From Actinomycetes bacterium (GTDB taxonomy: Bacteria > Actinomycetota > Actinomycetes > Actinomycetales > Microbacteriaceae): DNA of 64,000 nucleotides. The notes under the pieces were generated by a model that searched no databases, was not told the DNA's origin, and worked only from the letters and a program-made list of their open reading frames with translations. The position numbers and the translations under genes are program-made. Below, one piece after another: positions 38,908 through 47,324 of this stretch. The first letter of the stretch is position 1. Each line of letters starts with the position of its first letter. Where the stretch lies: positions 62,001-126,000 of the forward strand of contig JAEXHA010000021.1 in NCBI GenBank assembly GCA_023450335.1, written 5' to 3'.

Positions 38908-38927
38908 CGTGGTGCGTCCTCCGGAGC

Positions 38928-39512
38928 TCACTGGTCGGTGCCGCCGCCGCCGATGACATCGGTGGCGGATTCGCGGATGTGGTCGACGAAGCCGTACTCG
39001 AGCGCCTCGTCGGCGGTGAACCAGCGGTCACGGTCGCCGTCGGCGTTGATCTGCTCGACGGTCTTCCCCGTCTGGGCCGCGGTGATCTCGGCCAGGCGCT
39101 TCTTCATGTCGAGGATCAGCTGCGCCTGCGTCTGGATGTCGCTGGCCGTGCCGCCGAACCCACCGTGGGGCTGGTGCAGCAGGACGCGCGCGTTCGGGGT
39201 GATGTAGCGCTTGCCCTTCGTGCCGGCCGTCAGCAGCAGCTGCCCCATCGAGGCGGCCATGCCGATGCCGACGGTGACGATGTCGTTGGGCACGAACTGC
39301 ATGGTGTCGTAGATCGCCATACCCGCCGTGATCGACCCGCCGGGCGAGTTGATGTACAGATAGATGTCCTTCTGCGGGTCCTCGGCGGCCAGCAGCAGGA
39401 TCTTCGCGCAGATCTCGTTGGCGTTCTCATCCCGCACCTCCGACCCCAGCCAGATGATGCGGTCTTTCAGCAGCCTGTCGAAGACGCTCGTCGCGACAAG
39501 TGGTTCAGCCAT
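38928..39512 (-). CDS. clpP1: ATP-dependent Clp protease proteolytic subunit ClpP (first copy)
   Basis: Serine protease subunit of 194 residues, starting [20 protein letters not shown]. Catalytic residues: Ser in [16 protein letters not shown] near 94, His in [10 protein letters not shown] near 119 and Asp in [16 protein letters not shown] near 168. The ATG follows AGGAGC. The coding pair with clpP2, and trigger factor upstream, is the standard actinobacterial order. Confidence 0.97.
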   Translation of the reverse strand: MAEPLVATSVFDRLLKDRIIWLGSEVRDENANEICAKILLLAAEDPQKDIYLYINSPGGSITAGMAIYDTMQFVPNDIVTVGIGMAASMGQLLLTAGTKGKRYITPNARVLLHQPHGGFGGTASDIQTQAQLILDMKKRLAEITAAQTGKTVEQINADGDRDRWFTADEALEYGFVDHIRESATDVIGGGGTDQ

Positions 39513-39618
39513 GAATGCTCCTGGTTCCGTGTTCGTACGGTACGAATCTACCGACGCGGCGCGGGTGTCCCGCCCGTGTTCGCCGTCGGCATACGACGTG
39601 TCGCCCCGCGACGACGAA

Positions 39619-39652
39619 GGGGGTGGATGCCATGGCTCCGGCATCCACCCCC
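39619..39652 (-). terminator. Terminator hairpin after trigger factor
   Basis: Perfect 13-bp stem GGGGGTGGATGCC / GGCATCCACCCCC with an 8-nt loop, 13 bp after the tig stop, followed by the moderately T-rich TTCGTCGTCG. It separates tig from clpP1. Confidence 0.75.
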
Positions 39653-39665
39653 TGTCGATCGTCTG

Positions 39666-41147
39666 CTATTCGGCGTCCGCCTCGTCAGCGCTCTTCTTCT
39701 TGGCCGGAGCCTTCTTCTTGGCCGGGGCCTTCTTCGCGGGCTCCTCGGCGGCCGGCGCCTCTTCGGCGGGCTCCGCGTCCTTCTTCTTGGCGGGGGCCTT
39801 CTTCTTGGCCGGGGCCTTCTTCGCGGGCTCCTCGGCGGCCGGCGCCTCTTCGGCGGCCGCGTCCTCGTCCTCGACGGCGGCGAAGCCGGTCAGGTCGACG
39901 GCGTTTCCGGCGGTGTCGACGACCTTCACCTTGCCCAGTGCGACCGCGAGGGCCTTGTTGCGGGCGACCTCGCCGACCATGAGCGGCAGCTGGCCGTTCT
40001 CCTGCAGCGCGTTGACGAAGTCCTGCGGCGGCATGCCGTACTGCGCCGACGACTGGATGAGGTACTGCGTCAGCTCTTCCTGCGAGACCTGCACCTCGTG
40101 CTTCTCGACGATCTTGTCGAGGATCATCTGCGTGCGGAACTGCTTCTGGCTGGCCTCGGTGACCTCCGCGCGGTGCGCGTCGTCCTCCAGACGGCCCTCG
40201 CCCTCGAGGTGGGCGTGGACCTCGTCCTCGACCAACTGCTCGGGCACGGGGATGTCGGTGAGTTCGATGAGCTTCTCGACGAGCTGGTCGCGCGCGGCGG
40301 CACCCTGCGTGAACACGGCCTGCTGCGACACTCGCTCGGACAGGCTCTCGCGCAGCTCGGCGATGGTGTCGAACTCGCTGGCCATCTGCGCGAAGTCATC
40401 GTCGGCCTCGGGGAGCTCGCGCTCCTTCACGGCGGTGACGGTCACGGCGACCTCGGCCTCTTCACCGGCGTGATCGCCGCCGACCAGCTTCGAGCGGAAC
40501 GTGGTCTCCTCGCCCGCGGTGAGCGAGTCGACGGCCTCATCGATGCCTTCGAGCAGCTCGCCCGAGCCGACCTCGTACGACACGCCCTGCGCGCGGTCGA
40601 TCTCGGCGCCGTCGATCGTCGCCACGAGGTCGAGCTCGACGAAGTCGCCGGTGGCGGCGGGACGGTCGACGGTCACGAGCGTGCCGAAGCGGGCGCGGAG
40701 GTTCTCGAGCTCGGTGTCGAGCGCGGTCTCGTCGGTCTCGACGGCGTCGACCTCGATGGTGACGGAGTCATAGGAGGGCAGTTCGAACTCGGGGCGCACG
40801 TCGACCTCGACGGTCACCTTCAGGTCGCCCGAGAAGTCCTTCTCGTTGGGCCACTCGACGATCTCGGCCGACGGACGGCCCACGATGCGCACCTCGTTGG
40901 CGTTCACGGCCTCGCGGTAGAACTGGTCCAGGCCCTCGCTGACGGCGTGCTCGAGGACTGCACCGCGGCCGACCCGCTGGTCGATGATGGGCGCCGGCAC
41001 CTTGCCCTTGCGGAAGCCGGGGATCTGCACGTCCTGCGCGATGTGCTCGTAAGCGTGCGCGATGCTCGGCTTGAGCTCCTCGGGGGTGACCGAGATGTGC
41101 AGCTTCACCCGGGTGGGGCTCAGCGTCTCGACGGTGCTGGTGACCAT
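39666..41147 (-). CDS. tig: Trigger factor
   Basis: Ribosome-bound chaperone and peptidyl-prolyl isomerase. The 493-residue product has the ribosome-binding N-domain with the GFRKGKVP signature near 45, an FKBP domain (about 155-245, [20 protein letters not shown]) and a helical C-domain. A tail of about 60 residues is made of Ala/Glu/Pro/Lys repeats ([18 protein letters not shown] twice), not part of the family core. The ATG ([17 protein letters not shown]) follows AGGAGACAACAGGA. The repeated basic tail resembles actinobacterial nucleic-acid-binding tails. Confidence 0.96.
   Translation of the reverse strand: MVTSTVETLSPTRVKLHISVTPEELKPSIAHAYEHIAQDVQIPGFRKGKVPAPIIDQRVGRGAVLEHAVSEGLDQFYREAVNANEVRIVGRPSAEIVEWPNEKDFSGDLKVTVEVDVRPEFELPSYDSVTIEVDAVETDETALDTELENLRARFGTLVTVDRPAATGDFVELDLVATIDGAEIDRAQGVSYEVGSGELLEGIDEAVDSLTAGEETTFRSKLVGGDHAGEEAEVAVTVTAVKERELPEADDDFAQMASEFDTIAELRESLSERVSQQAVFTQGAAARDQLVEKLIELTDIPVPEQLVEDEVHAHLEGEGRLEDDAHRAEVTEASQKQFRTQMILDKIVEKHEVQVSQEELTQYLIQSSAQYGMPPQDFVNALQENGQLPLMVGEVARNKALAVALGKVKVVDTAGNAVDLTGFAAVEDEDAAAEEAPAAEEPAKKAPAKKKAPAKKKDAEPAEEAPAAEEPAKKAPAKKKAPAKKKSADEADAE
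39693..39856 (-). repeat. 77-bp direct repeat coding for the trigger factor tail
   Basis: Two copies, 39693-39769 and 39780-39856, differ at only about two positions and start 87 bp (29 codons) apart. They encode the duplicated acidic/basic peptide. Confidence 0.88.
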
Positions 41148-41220
41148 TCCTGTTGTCTCCTCAAGTCCCGCGCGCATGCGCGGGCGCTGGTTCGGTCTGT
41201 TCTGGGTCTGGGGGGCCGTG

Positions 41221-41294
41221 TCGGGGCGACAGGATTTGAACCTGCGGCCTCCCGCTCCCAAAGCGGGCGCTCTACCAAGCTGAGCTACGCCCCG
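41221..41294 (-). tRNA. tRNA-Pro (anticodon TGG)
   Basis: 74-nt cloverleaf without an encoded CCA. The acceptor CGGGGCG pairs with CGCCCCG. The anticodon stem CCCGC/GCGGG encloses TTTGGGA, so the anticodon is TGG (CCN proline codons). The T loop is GGTTCAAATCC. Confidence 0.95.
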
Positions 41295-41333
41295 GGCGCG
41301 CACGCAGGCGAGCGCCGAAAAACGGCCGTGGTC

Positions 41334-41360
41334 AGTCTAGCCGACAATGCGCTGTAGACT
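41334..41360. promoter_or_regulatory. Divergent -10 elements for tRNA-Pro and tRNA-Gly
   Basis: TAGACT is present on the minus strand at 41334-41339 (for tRNA-Pro) and again on the plus strand at 41355-41360 (for tRNA-Gly), back to back in a 93-bp gap. No good -35 for either. Confidence 0.5.
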
Positions 41361-41387
41361 CTTCGAGGCGTCCGCACGGGCGCCTGC

Positions 41388-41461
41388 GGGGCGGTAGCTC
41401 AATGGTAGAGCCTCAGTCTTCCAAACTGATTACGCGGGTTCGATTCCCGTCCGCCCCTCCA
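41388..41461 (+). tRNA. tRNA-Gly (anticodon TCC)
   Basis: 74 nt with encoded CCA. The acceptor GGGGCGG pairs with CCGCCCC. The anticodon stem TCAGT/ACTGA surrounds CTTCCAA, giving TCC (GGA/GGG codons). The T arm is GGTTCGATTCC. Confidence 0.95.
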
Positions 41462-41498
41462 CACAGTCTGAACGCGGCTCCCACCTGCGCCGCACCGG

Positions 41499-42038
41499 TC
41501 AGCGCGGGTCGCGGGCGGCGGCGTGAGCGCTCAGATGCTCGCGGTAGACCTCGGCGTTGCGCCGGATGTTCGCCTTCTCGTCGTCGGTGAGCGCGCGCCG
41601 CACCTTGGCCGGCACTCCCGCCACCAGCGAGCCGTCCGGCACGACGGTGCCTTCGAGCACGACCGCTCCCCCGGCGACCAGGCACCCGCTGCCGATCACG
41701 GCGCCCGAGAGCACGACGCTGCCCATGCCGATGAGGGACGCGTCGCCGATCGTGCAGCCGTGGACGACGGCGTTGTGCCCGACCGACACGTTCTCGCCGA
41801 TGACGACCGGGTGGCCGGCGTCGACATGCACCGACACGTTGTCCTGCAGATTGCTGCCGGCGCCCAGGGTGATGCCGGCACTGTCGCCGCGCACGACGGC
41901 GTTGTACCAGATGCTCGCTCCCTCGCCCACGGTGACGTCGCCGATCACCCGGGCGCCGGCGGCGACGAAGCTGGTGGGATCCAGCGCGGGGACGCGGCCA
42001 GAGACGGCCAGGACGGTGGCATCAGCGGCGATGGTCAT
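41499..42038 (-). CDS. Gamma-carbonic anhydrase-like hexapeptide-repeat protein
   Basis: Left-handed beta-helix protein of 179 residues. Hexapeptide repeats run from about 27 to 150 (GARVIGDVTVGEGASIWYNA, DNVSVHVDAGHPVVIGENVS). Three histidines suited to metal binding are visible: HVDAGHP, VGHNAVVHGC. A C-terminal helix follows (DEKANIRRNAEVYREH). This matches the YrdA/PaaY/CaiE group related to gamma-carbonic anhydrases; activity is not certain. The start MTIAADATVLAV is supported by TACTCT six nucleotides before the ATG. Confidence 0.9.
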   Translation of the reverse strand: MTIAADATVLAVSGRVPALDPTSFVAAGARVIGDVTVGEGASIWYNAVVRGDSAGITLGAGSNLQDNVSVHVDAGHPVVIGENVSVGHNAVVHGCTIGDASLIGMGSVVLSGAVIGSGCLVAGGAVVLEGTVVPDGSLVAGVPAKVRRALTDDEKANIRRNAEVYREHLSAHAAARDPR

Positions 42039-42044
42039 GCCCTG

Positions 42045-42050
42045 AGAGTA
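42045..42050 (-). promoter_or_regulatory. Predicted -10 element of the gamma-CA-like gene (leaderless)
   Basis: TACTCT on the minus strand, six nucleotides before the ATG. It lies about 100 bp from the divergent dps start. Confidence 0.5.
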
Positions 42051-42149
42051 CCCGTTAGCCCAGCCTTCGCTTGCTTGCGGAATGTCCGCGGCTGAGTAGC
42101 GTTGCATTCATTGCGGGGGATCTCCCCCGACGAGCGGAGGCGAGTACAG

Positions 42150-42635
42150 ATGACAAAGACACAGACCACATCAGCGACCGCGGCCGACCCGGAGGCCGCT
42201 GCGGGCACCGCCCAGTTCCTGACCCCGGTCGTCCTGGGGCTGCAGGCCCTCGCCGTCAACGGCAAGCAGGCACACTGGAACGTCCGCGGCGCGAATTTCA
42301 TCGCGATTCACGAGCTTCTCGACCAGGTCGTGGCACACGCCCAGGCCTCGGCAGACGAAGCGGCCGAGCGCATCATCGCGGTGGGGCTGCCCATCGACGC
42401 GCGAGTGTCGACCGTTGCCGGCAAGGCGCCCGACACCGCGGTGCCGGCCGGCTTCACCCCCTGGGAGAAGCAGGTCGCGGCCGTCGTCGCCGACATCGAC
42501 GCGCTCCTGCCCGACGTGCAGGCGGCCATCGAGGGCCTGGACGAGGTCGATCTGACCAGCCAGGACGTCATGATCGGCATCAAGGCGAGCCTGGAGAAGG
42601 ATCGCTGGTTCCTCTCGGCGCACCTCGCGTCCTGA
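42150..42635 (+). CDS. dps: Dps-family DNA-binding ferritin-like protein
   Basis: Stores iron using hydrogen peroxide and protects DNA in stress and stationary phase. The 161-residue product has the Dps signature KQAHWNVRGANFIAIHELLD near 38-57 with the ferroxidase His, then AQASADEAAERI with the Asp and Glu ligands. The short N-terminal tail (MTKTQTTSATAADPE) has one Lys. The ATG follows GCGGAGGCGAG. A likely -10 (TAGCGT, about 42096-42101) gives a leader of around 45 nt. It ends in a strong terminator. Confidence 0.95.
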   Translation: MTKTQTTSATAADPEAAAGTAQFLTPVVLGLQALAVNGKQAHWNVRGANFIAIHELLDQVVAHAQASADEAAERIIAVGLPIDARVSTVAGKAPDTAVPAGFTPWEKQVAAVVADIDALLPDVQAAIEGLDEVDLTSQDVMIGIKASLEKDRWFLSAHLAS

Positions 42636-42670
42636 TCACGAGTGGATGCCGGCACTGAGCCGGCCGCGTC

Positions 42671-42702
42671 AGATGCCCCGGACCACGCGGTCCGGGGCAT
42701 CT
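42671..42702. terminator. Bidirectional terminator between dps and the amidohydrolase gene
   Basis: Perfect 14-bp stem AGATGCCCCGGACC / GGTCCGGGGCATCT with an ACGC tetraloop, between convergent genes, 36 bp after the dps stop. Confidence 0.8.
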
Positions 42703-42718
42703 GCGCCTCCAGGCGCGG

Positions 42719-44218
42719 TCAGAGCGCCAGATGCGTAAGCGTGCCGGCGATCATGGTCGCCTGGGCGAGCGTGGATGCCAGGGTGCCCTCGGCTGCGAGC
42801 GGATCACGGTCGACGAGCACGAGGTCGGCGACATCGCCGACCTCCAGCGCGCAGCCCGTGTCGGTGCCACCCGCCGTCGAGGCTGCCAGCGCCGTCGCGG
42901 GCGACACCGCCTGCATGGGCATCCAGGCGGGGCGGTCATCGTGGGTGCGCAGCACGGCGGCGGACATCGTCGCCCACGGATCGAGGGCGGACACCGGCGC
43001 GTCGGACCCGAACAGCAGGTTCGCTCCGGCATCCACCAGCGAGCGGAACGGATAGGGCTCAGCGGTCTGGGTGCTCCAGATCGTGTCGGTGAGGTCACGA
43101 TCGTCGAGCGCGTGCTCGGGCTGGACGCTGGCGGCGACGCCGAGCCGTGCGAACCGCGCGATGTCGGCGTGGGCGACCAGCTGAGCATGCTCGATGGTCC
43201 CCCGTGCCCCCGTCTCGGCGAACGCATCGAGGGCGTGGGTGTTGGCCAGGTCGCCGATGGCGTGGACGGCCGCCGCCAGTCCCCCGCCGGTTGCGCGCAT
43301 CAGCAGGTCGACGAGCTCGTGCGGGGGCACCGTGAGCACGCCGCGGTTGTGCGGATCGCCCGGATACGGATGAGAGCAGGCCGCCGTCCGAGTGCCCAGT
43401 GACCCGTCGGTGATCACCTTCAGCGGCCCCATGCGCACGCGTCCGGCCGCATCGAGGGCATCGCCGGTCTGCAGACCTTCCGCGAGCGCCCGGTCCAGCA
43501 GATCGGGGTAGACGCCGAACGAGACACGGGTCGCATCGAACCCGGCGTCGAGCCGCCGTGCCCAGGCTTCCGCGTTCCACGCCATGTCGAAGTCCACGAT
43601 GCCCACGACGCCTCGGGCCGCCGCATCCCGGAGCGCGCGGTCGACGAGCACATCACCGGCCGCGGGGTCGACGGCGTTGAGCCGGCGTGAGATCTCGAAC
43701 GCGGGCACCTCGCGCAGCAGTCCGGTCTCATCGACGGGGAAGCCCTCACGGCGCAGCGCCGCACTGTTGAGCCACACGCAGTGCACATCCGCGCTGATCA
43801 GGTAGGTCGGGATCTCGCCGGTCGCCGCGTCCAGAACGGCGATCGTGGGCGCATCGGGCCAGAGGGCGTCGCGGAACCCGCTGCCCACGCGGCGACCGTC
43901 GGCGAGGATCGGTGCGGCCGACATGATCGCCGCCGCCTCGCGCGCGGTGGCGGCCCCGCCGAGTGCCGTGCGCTGGGCCACGAGCGCCCACTGCACGGTG
44001 TGGACATGGTGGTCCCACAGGCCGCCGATGACCCAGGCGCCGGAGGCGTCGAGAACGGCGCCGCGTCGCGGCAACGCACCGGCGGGGGCGATGTCGACGA
44101 TCGTGCCGTGCTCCAGATGCAGGTCGACCGGATCGTCGCCGAACGGGTCGAGTCGGTCGATCCCGGTCAACCGGGCGTTCGCGATGACATCGACGGTGTC
44201 GCCTCGCTGCATGCTCAT
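42719..44218 (-). CDS. Amidohydrolase family protein (YtcJ-like)
   Basis: Metal-dependent hydrolase of 499 residues in the amidohydrolase superfamily. The metal-binding HxH is in GGLWDHHVHTVQW near 67-79, then GVVGIVDFDMAWN, GPLKVITDGSLGTRTAACSHPYPG, AVHAIGDLANTHALDAF near 315, IEHAQLVAHADIARFA and LFGSDAPVSALDPW near 415. These match the YtcJ/AtzF-like metal-dependent hydrolases. Substrate unknown. The ATG overlaps the PaiB-like stop by ATGA, so the two are coupled. Confidence 0.88.
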   Translation of the reverse strand: MSMQRGDTVDVIANARLTGIDRLDPFGDDPVDLHLEHGTIVDIAPAGALPRRGAVLDASGAWVIGGLWDHHVHTVQWALVAQRTALGGAATAREAAAIMSAAPILADGRRVGSGFRDALWPDAPTIAVLDAATGEIPTYLISADVHCVWLNSAALRREGFPVDETGLLREVPAFEISRRLNAVDPAAGDVLVDRALRDAAARGVVGIVDFDMAWNAEAWARRLDAGFDATRVSFGVYPDLLDRALAEGLQTGDALDAAGRVRMGPLKVITDGSLGTRTAACSHPYPGDPHNRGVLTVPPHELVDLLMRATGGGLAAAVHAIGDLANTHALDAFAETGARGTIEHAQLVAHADIARFARLGVAASVQPEHALDDRDLTDTIWSTQTAEPYPFRSLVDAGANLLFGSDAPVSALDPWATMSAAVLRTHDDRPAWMPMQAVSPATALAASTAGGTDTGCALEVGDVADLVLVDRDPLAAEGTLASTLAQATMIAGTLTHLAL

Positions 44219-44865
44219 CGTGTCTCGCGTGCGCGGCGGATGCTGTCATGCGCGCGCCGCATCTCGGCAGGCAGGCGGGGGTCGGTGTAGGGCCCGCGGC
44301 CGGACTCGAGCTCGGTGATGATCACGTCGACCACTTCGTCGCTCTTGTTCTGGCTGAGCTTGCGCTTGGCGACGACCCTGGTGGGCGTGAGCCGGAACCC
44401 GACGGTGCCGCGCTCCAGACGCCGCACGAAGTCTTCGTCGTTGGGCGGCTCCCACATGAGTCGCGGCTGCGGCAGTGCGGATTCGAAGCGGGCGACGAGC
44501 CGGTCGAGCACGCGCAGGTTCTCCTCGGTCGAGAGGATCTCGGGCACGCCGCTGAGGTGCACCGACACGAAGTTCCACGTCGGCACGGCCGCCACGTCGC
44601 CGTACCAGCCCGGCGAGATGTAGCCGTGAGGTCCCTGCACGATCGCGAGCAGCTCACGCTCACCGAGACCCAGGATGGCGTCGTCGGGCTTGCCCACGTG
44701 CCCGACGATGGTGAGGTCGTCGCGCTCGTCGTCCAGCAGCACCGCATAGTGCGAAGCGACCATCCCCTCGGGCGAGGCGCCGACCAGGATCATCCACGGA
44801 TTCTCATCGATGACGCGGCGCAGTTCGACCAGGTCGGTCATCGCGAAGCTCGGGTTCTGACGCAT
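44215..44865 (-). CDS. PaiB-family FMN-binding transcriptional regulator-like protein
   Basis: A 216-residue protein of the PaiB group, with a flavin-reductase-like split-barrel fold; Bacillus PaiB represses sporulation and degradative enzymes. Visible signatures are ASHYAVLLDDERDDLTIVGHVG near 37-58, HGYISPGWYGDVAAVPTWNF near 88-107, and RGTVGFRLTPTRVVAKRKLSQNKS near 160. It may be a flavin enzyme rather than a regulator. The ATG of MRQNPSFAMTD is supported over the later Met by TAGGCT six nucleotides upstream. Coupled to the downstream amidohydrolase. Confidence 0.88.
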   Translation of the reverse strand: MRQNPSFAMTDLVELRRVIDENPWMILVGASPEGMVASHYAVLLDDERDDLTIVGHVGKPDDAILGLGERELLAIVQGPHGYISPGWYGDVAAVPTWNFVSVHLSGVPEILSTEENLRVLDRLVARFESALPQPRLMWEPPNDEDFVRRLERGTVGFRLTPTRVVAKRKLSQNKSDEVVDVIITELESGRGPYTDPRLPAEMRRAHDSIRRARETR

Positions 44866-44871
44866 GGGTTC

Positions 44872-44877
44872 AGCCTA
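44872..44877 (-). promoter_or_regulatory. Predicted -10 element of the PaiB-like operon (leaderless)
   Basis: TAGGCT on the minus strand, six nucleotides before the ATG. It lies 14 bp from the -10 of the divergent nucleotidyltransferase gene. Confidence 0.55.
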
Positions 44878-44891
44878 AGACCGTCCCCCGC

Positions 44892-44897
44892 TACTCT
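44892..44897 (+). promoter_or_regulatory. Predicted -10 element of the nucleotidyltransferase gene (leaderless)
   Basis: TACTCT, six nucleotides before the ATG. The two divergent start codons are only 38 bp apart, so the two promoters must overlap. Confidence 0.5.
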
Positions 44898-44903
44898 TCG
44901 TTC

Positions 44904-45734
44904 ATGACGAGGCTGGATGCCGCCCTGGCGGGCCCGGCGCTGTGGCCGCACCAACGCACGACGATCGACCGGGTCCACGCGCATTTCGCCGCCGATCCGA
45001 CCGTGGTCGCACTCCTGCTGACGGGGTCGATCGCCCATGGATTCGCGACTGCGGCCTCGGACGTGGACATCGTGATCGTGGTCGGTCCCGACGAGTGGGA
45101 GCGGCGCCGCGCGGCGACCGCCCTCACCTACCTGAACCACGACCTGGCAACCTACGCCGGGGGCTACGTCGACGGCAAGTTCGTGTCGCTTCCCTTCCTC
45201 CGTGACGTCGCCGAACGCGGCGGCGACGCGACACGCTGGGGCTACGAGGGCGCGCGCGTGCTGTTCACCCGCGACCCCGAGCTGCCGGCCGTGCTGTCCG
45301 ATGTCGTCTCCTTCCCCACCGCCCTCAGAAGCGAGCGCCGTGCCCGTTTCGTCGCGCAGCTGCTGGCGTGGCGCTGGTACGGCGAGCAGGGCGTGGACAA
45401 GGGCGACCCCTACCTGACCACCATGGCGCGGGCTCGGGTCGCGTTGTTCGCCTGTCGCATCGTGCTCAACCAGAACGACATGCTCTACCCCTTCCACAAG
45501 TGGCTGCTGCGGGTGACCGGGCAAGCGCCACGGCGCCCTGCCGATGTCGTCGACCGGGTGCGGGCGCTGCTCGCCGGCGATGCGCCGTGGGCGCAGGTCG
45601 ACGCCTTCGTCGACGACCTGCTGGCCTTCTACGAGGTCGATCGTGCGGAGGCGGAGTGCACGTGGGGCGCGCACTTCCTTCGCGACACCGAAGTCAGCTG
45701 GCTGGCCGGGCCCCCAGCGGTCGACGATCTGTGA
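44904..45734 (+). CDS. Nucleotidyltransferase-domain protein
   Basis: Pol-beta-type nucleotidyltransferase of 276 residues. LLLTGSIAHGFATAASDVDIVIVV near 37-60 provides the GS motif and the DxD metal site. The rest is helical (RFVAQLLAWRWYGEQGVDKG, MARARVALFACRIVLNQNDM), with a C-terminal helical domain such as those of aminoglycoside or lincosamide transferases and MNT-type toxin-antitoxin enzymes. Substrate not readable; no HEPN partner is adjacent. Convergent with the DNA glycosylase gene, with a 4-bp gap. Confidence 0.85.
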   Translation: MTRLDAALAGPALWPHQRTTIDRVHAHFAADPTVVALLLTGSIAHGFATAASDVDIVIVVGPDEWERRRAATALTYLNHDLATYAGGYVDGKFVSLPFLRDVAERGGDATRWGYEGARVLFTRDPELPAVLSDVVSFPTALRSERRARFVAQLLAWRWYGEQGVDKGDPYLTTMARARVALFACRIVLNQNDMLYPFHKWLLRVTGQAPRRPADVVDRVRALLAGDAPWAQVDAFVDDLLAFYEVDRAEAECTWGAHFLRDTEVSWLAGPPAVDDL

Positions 45735-45738
45735 CCGC

Positions 45739-46734
45739 TCAGGCCTGGCAGCGCGGGCACCAGTAGAGCTTGCGCGCGGCCATCTCCTCGAGCACGACGG
45801 CGGTGCCGCACACCCGGCAGGGCAGCCCGGCCCGGTGATACACCCAATGCCGATCGTCGCGGTGCGCCATCGCCTTGCGGTACGCCTCGGGATCGAGATC
45901 ATCCATGGTCATCATCTGCCCGGTCTCGACGCCGATCGCCAGCAGACGCACCCAGTCGCGCCACAGACCGCGCACGGTCTCCTCAGGCACGTCGCGGCCC
46001 GGTGTGTGCGGGTTCAGGCGTGCGCGGAACAGCATCTCGGCACGATAGACATTGCCGATGCCGCCGACCACGGTCTGATCCATCAGCAGCTGACCGATCG
46101 CGGTGGGCTTGCGGCGCACGATCGTCGTGAACCGATCCTCCCCCTCGGCGATGTCGCCGACGAGGGGGTCCGGCCCCAGCTTCGCGACCGTGGCGAGCAT
46201 CTCGTCGGGCGTCTGCAGCTCGCAGGCCGTCGGGCCCCGCAGGTCGGCGCACGTGGCATCCGTCAGCAGGCGCAGCCGCACCTGACCGACCACCGGCGGC
46301 GGCCACTGGTCGCCCTCATCGGCGAGCGGGGCGGTCTGCTCGCTCATGCGCACGTGCACACGGGCTCGGCGTGGTGCACCGATCGAGGTGAGGGAGTTCT
46401 CACCGTCGGCATCGAACACCGGGTCGAGGTCGGTCCCGCGCTGGTTGGTCTGCCCCATCCGGCCGTTGGCGGAGGCGATGGTCGGGTCCACGAGGATCTC
46501 GCCGGCGAAGTCCCACGCGCCGTAGAGCCCGAGATGTACGCGCAACCACAGATCGTCGTCGAACTCGAGGAACATCTGCTTGCCGACGGCACGCACATCG
46601 GACGGTGTACGCCCGTCGATGATCGCGGCACCGTCGGCGAAACGCCCCTGCGGGCTGGACGCCGCCACGCGGTGACCCACGAAATTGCGTGCGAACTGGC
46701 GGGCGATGCGGTGGACGGAGTGACCTTCGGGCAT
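45739..46734 (-). CDS. Fpg/Nei family DNA glycosylase
   Basis: Removes oxidised bases from DNA and cuts the abasic site. The 331-residue product starts MPEGHSVHRIARQF, giving the catalytic Pro2 and Glu3 of Nei-type enzymes. It has the H2TH region DQTVVGGIGNVYRAEMLF near 213-230 and a C-terminal zinc finger CRVCGTAVVLEEMAARKLYW followed by CPRC. An extra stretch of about 50 residues around 120-170 makes it longer than typical. Position 5 is His (GHS), as in actinobacterial Nei2-type proteins. The ATG overlaps the rpiB stop as TGATG. Confidence 0.93.
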   Translation of the reverse strand: MPEGHSVHRIARQFARNFVGHRVAASSPQGRFADGAAIIDGRTPSDVRAVGKQMFLEFDDDLWLRVHLGLYGAWDFAGEILVDPTIASANGRMGQTNQRGTDLDPVFDADGENSLTSIGAPRRARVHVRMSEQTAPLADEGDQWPPPVVGQVRLRLLTDATCADLRGPTACELQTPDEMLATVAKLGPDPLVGDIAEGEDRFTTIVRRKPTAIGQLLMDQTVVGGIGNVYRAEMLFRARLNPHTPGRDVPEETVRGLWRDWVRLLAIGVETGQMMTMDDLDPEAYRKAMAHRDDRHWVYHRAGLPCRVCGTAVVLEEMAARKLYWCPRCQA

Positions 46735-47267
46735 CAGCCCGCTTCCGGATCGATCGCGTCGACCGACTCGCCGCCCCGCAGGTGCGCCCGCGGGTCGGGG
46801 GCGAGGGAGCCGTCGATCTCGTAGGCGGCCAGCTGCCCGATGCGCCGGGCGTGTCGTTCCTCGCCGGGGAACGGGGTGGCGATGAAACGGTCGATGAAGG
46901 CGACGGCCTCCTCGAACGTGTGCTGTCGGGCGCCGATGGAGATGACGTTCGCGTCGTTGTGCTCGCGCGCCAACTCCGCCGTGGAGAGGTTCCAGACGAG
47001 CGCCGCCCGGATGCCACGCACCTTGTTCGCGGCGATCTGCTCACCGTTGCCCGAGCCGCCGAACACCACGCCGAGCGCTTCGATACCGGCGGCCTGGTCG
47101 ACGGCCACCGCCTGCGCTGCCCGGATGCAGAAGGCCGGGTAGTCGTCGAGCGGATCGTAAGTGACGGGACCGTGGTCGACGACCTCGTGCCCTTGACGGG
47201 TGAGGTGATCGTGCAGCTGCGTGGAGAAGTCGAGACCGGCGTGGTCCGTCGCGATGTGGATGCGCAT
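46734..47267 (-). CDS. rpiB: Ribose-5-phosphate isomerase B
   Basis: Interconverts ribulose 5-phosphate and ribose 5-phosphate in the pentose phosphate pathway. The 177-residue product starts MRIHIATDHAGLDFS. The catalytic segment is VVFGGSGNGEQIAANKVRGI near 68-87. In mycobacterial RpiB the base is the Glu of GNGEQ rather than a Cys, and that Glu is present here. HNDANVISIGARQH follows. The C-terminal 20 residues are a variable tail. TAGGAT lies six nucleotides before the ATG. Translationally coupled to the downstream Fpg/Nei-type gene. Confidence 0.95.
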   Translation of the reverse strand: MRIHIATDHAGLDFSTQLHDHLTRQGHEVVDHGPVTYDPLDDYPAFCIRAAQAVAVDQAAGIEALGVVFGGSGNGEQIAANKVRGIRAALVWNLSTAELAREHNDANVISIGARQHTFEEAVAFIDRFIATPFPGEERHARRIGQLAAYEIDGSLAPDPRAHLRGGESVDAIDPEAG

Positions 47268-47273
47268 GCCCCA

Positions 47274-47279
47274 ATCCTA
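47274..47279 (-). promoter_or_regulatory. Predicted -10 element of rpiB (leaderless)
   Basis: TAGGAT on the minus strand, six nucleotides before the ATG. It lies 28 bp from the divergent ArsR -10. Confidence 0.5.
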
Positions 47280-47307
47280 TTCAGCCGATCGCCGACGGGC
47301 GCTGCGA

Positions 47308-47324
47308 TATGATGGTTTCATCAT
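47308..47324 (+). promoter_or_regulatory. -10 element and operator of the ArsR-SulP operon
   Basis: TATGAT (47308-47313) overlaps the inverted repeat ATGATG-GTTT-CATCAT (47309-47324), which runs into the ATG at 47323. Binding of the ArsR product here would cover both the -10 and the start codon, i.e. autorepression. Confidence 0.65.

Noticed and set aside
38697..41357. An 886-codon open frame on the plus strand over clpP2-clpP1-tig
   Set aside because: Mirror-image shadow of the known minus-strand genes at high GC; the translation is low complexity and no homologous family appears.
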